Assembly: GCA_021773555.1 (NCBI GenBank)
Contig: JAJFKA010000093.1
Coordinates: forward strand, 1-55,443
Direction: 5' to 3'
Length of the DNA: 55,443 bases
Source of the DNA: Gammaproteobacteria bacterium
Lineage (GTDB): Bacteria; Pseudomonadota; Gammaproteobacteria; Pseudomonadales; Azotimanducaceae
Part shown: one piece after another, positions 53,893 to 55,443 of the stretch
How the letters are laid out: the number at the start of each line of letters is the position of its first letter
Position numbering within the stretch: the first letter of the stretch is position 1
Position numbers and translations under genes: made by a program
Notes under the pieces: generated by a model
Database searches by the model: none
Seen by the model: only the letters and a program-made list of their open reading frames with translations
Told to the model about the DNA's origin: nothing

Positions 53893-55397
53893 GCCGGATT
53901 CGCAGACTCATCCCAGTAACGATAGCCGATTTTCCCAAGCTGTCCCTTAAACAACACCATGTCGTCATCCGGCACCTGAACACCCACCAGAACCCTGCCC
54001 CAGGCCGAGCCATGGTTGCGATAGTGAAACATGGAGATGTTGTAGCGCTTTCCCAAACCGGTAAGGAATCGCTGCAGTGCACCGGGACGTTCCGGAAATT
54101 CAAAACGAAACAACTTTTCATCCGCAATGCCGCTGCTACGCCCACCCACCATATGTCGTATATGGAGAATGGCGACCTCATTTTCTGACAGATCAACCAC
54201 CTCATACTTTTCGCGGAGCCGTGTCAGCAATGCCCGCCGGTCCTGCTCATCAGCAAGCGTTTGAATTCCGACCAGCACCTGCGCACCCATTCGGTTTGCA
54301 TACCGATAATTGAATTCGGTGATGCCGCGACCATCAAGCACACTACAGAATTGCCGGAAACTGCCGGGCTTCTCCGGAATCTGCACGCTGAGCAACATCT
54401 CCCGGCGCTCACCCACCTCTGTTCTCTCGGAGATGTGTCTGAGCCGATCGAAATTCACATTGGCGCCGCTCACGATAGCGATGTAATTGATCGAATCCTG
54501 TTGTGCTGCACCTTGCGATCGGCCGAGATACCGTTTCATTCCTGCCACCGCGAGCGCACCCGAGGGCTCCGAGATACAGCGCGTGTCCTCGAATATATCC
54601 TTGATTGCAGCACAGATCTCATCAGTGCTGACCTTGATGACCTCATCAACGCATTGCTTCGCCAGCCTGAAATTTTCACGACCAACCTGCAGTGTCGCCG
54701 TACCGTCAGCAAACTGATCCAACTCATCCGCGTTCAGCTTAACGCGGCGGTTGGCGGCTAGTGCCGCCCACATGCTTGCCGCACCCTCGGATTCCACACC
54801 GATGATCTTCACTTCCGGACGCAAATACTTGATGAACGTACCAATGCCTGCAATCAGACCGCCGCCGCCGACGGGGATGAAGACGGCATTCAGCGAACCA
54901 GTGTGCTGCCGCAGCAGTTCCATCCCAATCGTTCCCTGACCGGCAATGACCTCTGGATCATCAAAAGGGTGTACATACGTCAGACCCTTACGTTCACACA
55001 GCTTTCGTGCAAATTCCGAGGCCTCATCAAAGCTGTCACCGTGTAAAATAATCTTCGCGCCGAACCGGGCAACGGCATCGATCTTGATGGATGGTGTATT
55101 TCTTCCCATGACAATGGTCGCCGGGATACCCCGTTTATGGGCTGCCGCTGCCACACCCTGTGCGTGATTACCCGCCGAGGCTGTAATCACACCGCGCGCG
55201 GCGGTCCCGGAGTCCAGACCTTTGATCTTGTTATATGCACCGCGTAATTTAAAACTGAAAACAGACTGCAGGTCCTCTCGTTTCAGATAAACATTCGCAC
55301 CAAGTCGCGACGACAGAATGGGAGCCCGCTCCAGTGGAGTTTCAATCGCCACGTCATAAACATCTGCTTCCAGAATCTTCTTGATGTATTTGTTCAT
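53847..55397 (-). CDS. ilvA: Threonine ammonia-lyase, biosynthetic
   Basis: PLP enzyme making 2-oxobutanoate from threonine, the first isoleucine step. The 516 residues match E. coli IlvA. The catalytic domain shows SVFSFKLRGAYNKIKG with PLP Lys50, the phosphate-binding SAGNHAQGVA and VGGGGLIAG. Two C-terminal ACT-like regulatory domains (about 325-510), beginning PEKPGSFRQFCSVL and FPERPGALQRFLTGL, indicate feedback control by isoleucine. The last 15 codons overlap the antisense def end. The 46 bp beyond its start show no further gene. Confidence 0.97.
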   Translation of the reverse strand: MNKYIKKILEADVYDVAIETPLERAPILSSRLGANVYLKREDLQSVFSFKLRGAYNKIKGLDSGTAARGVITASAGNHAQGVAAAAHKRGIPATIVMGRNTPSIKIDAVARFGAKIILHGDSFDEASEFARKLCERKGLTYVHPFDDPEVIAGQGTIGMELLRQHTGSLNAVFIPVGGGGLIAGIGTFIKYLRPEVKIIGVESEGAASMWAALAANRRVKLNADELDQFADGTATLQVGRENFRLAKQCVDEVIKVSTDEICAAIKDIFEDTRCISEPSGALAVAGMKRYLGRSQGAAQQDSINYIAIVSGANVNFDRLRHISERTEVGERREMLLSVQIPEKPGSFRQFCSVLDGRGITEFNYRYANRMGAQVLVGIQTLADEQDRRALLTRLREKYEVVDLSENEVAILHIRHMVGGRSSGIADEKLFRFEFPERPGALQRFLTGLGKRYNISMFHYRNHGSAWGRVLVGVQVPDDDMVLFKGQLGKIGYRYWDESANPAYSLFLAGSDTSSVK

Positions 55398-55443
55398 CGC
55401 AATGCGCGTGGTCAGTTGTGCGGTGCCCGAGTATAAACGCGTC

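Overview
The window is a gene-dense chromosomal segment of a non-enteric gammaproteobacterium. The evidence is gene content and order: topoisomerase IV (parC, parE), a lipopolysaccharide (LPS) core cluster between hldE and ilvE-glnE as in Pseudomonas, ptsP-rppH, pepP-ubiH beside the gcv genes, and zapA-6S RNA-fau. FabV enoyl reductase and a two-subunit glycine dehydrogenase (GcvPA/GcvPB) fit a lineage outside the Enterobacterales. I see no prophage, transposase, CRISPR array, tRNA or rRNA. Species cannot be named from the sequence.

Layout. 1-6.2 kb: an AhpA/YtjB-like membrane protein, parC, parE and a DUF1249 protein. 6.4-12.4 kb: waaA (Kdo transferase), an FAD oxidoreductase with a coupled aldo/keto reductase, hldE, and an LpxL-type acyltransferase. 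12.4-25.1 kb: LPS core assembly, with two GT4 glycosyltransferases, a methyltransferase, a carbamoyltransferase, several kinase-fold proteins (one a twin-kinase fusion), a double-length WaaG-WaaG protein, waaC and waaF. 25.1-30.7 kb: ilvE, glnE and an orphan GspE/PilB-type ATPase. From 30.7 down to 13.0 kb all genes run on the minus strand with short gaps or 3-17 nt overlaps, so they may form one very long transcription unit. 30.8-38.3 kb: argE-argA, hemE, a membrane adenylate cyclase, a small MerC-like membrane protein, fabV and lgt. 38.4-43.8 kb: an NRDE protein, ptsP-rppH, a HAD phosphatase and an imelysin-like lipoprotein. 43.8-51.4 kb: ygfB-pepP-ubiH-gcvT-gcvH-gcvPA-gcvPB, all minus strand. 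51.5-55.4 kb: a ZapB-like coiled coil, zapA, 6S RNA, fau, a 30-residue membrane peptide, a peptide deformylase and ilvA.

How the genes work together. HldE makes the ADP-heptose precursor, WaaA adds Kdo, WaaC and WaaF add heptoses, and the WaaG-type enzyme adds the next sugar(s). WaaP and related kinases phosphorylate heptose. The carbamoyl-, methyl- and glycosyltransferases decorate the outer part, and LpxL completes lipid A. The gcv genes feed one-carbon units to folate, next to fau, which recycles 5-formyl-THF. ArgE/ArgA, IlvE/IlvA and GlnE serve amino-acid and nitrogen metabolism, and PtsP/RppH link nitrogen-PTS signalling with RNA turnover.

Most distinctive points: the fused tandem WaaG, the twin LPS kinase, stop-start overlaps that appear to use CTG and TTG starts, a 6S RNA with its promoter, and a 30-residue membrane peptide between fau and def.
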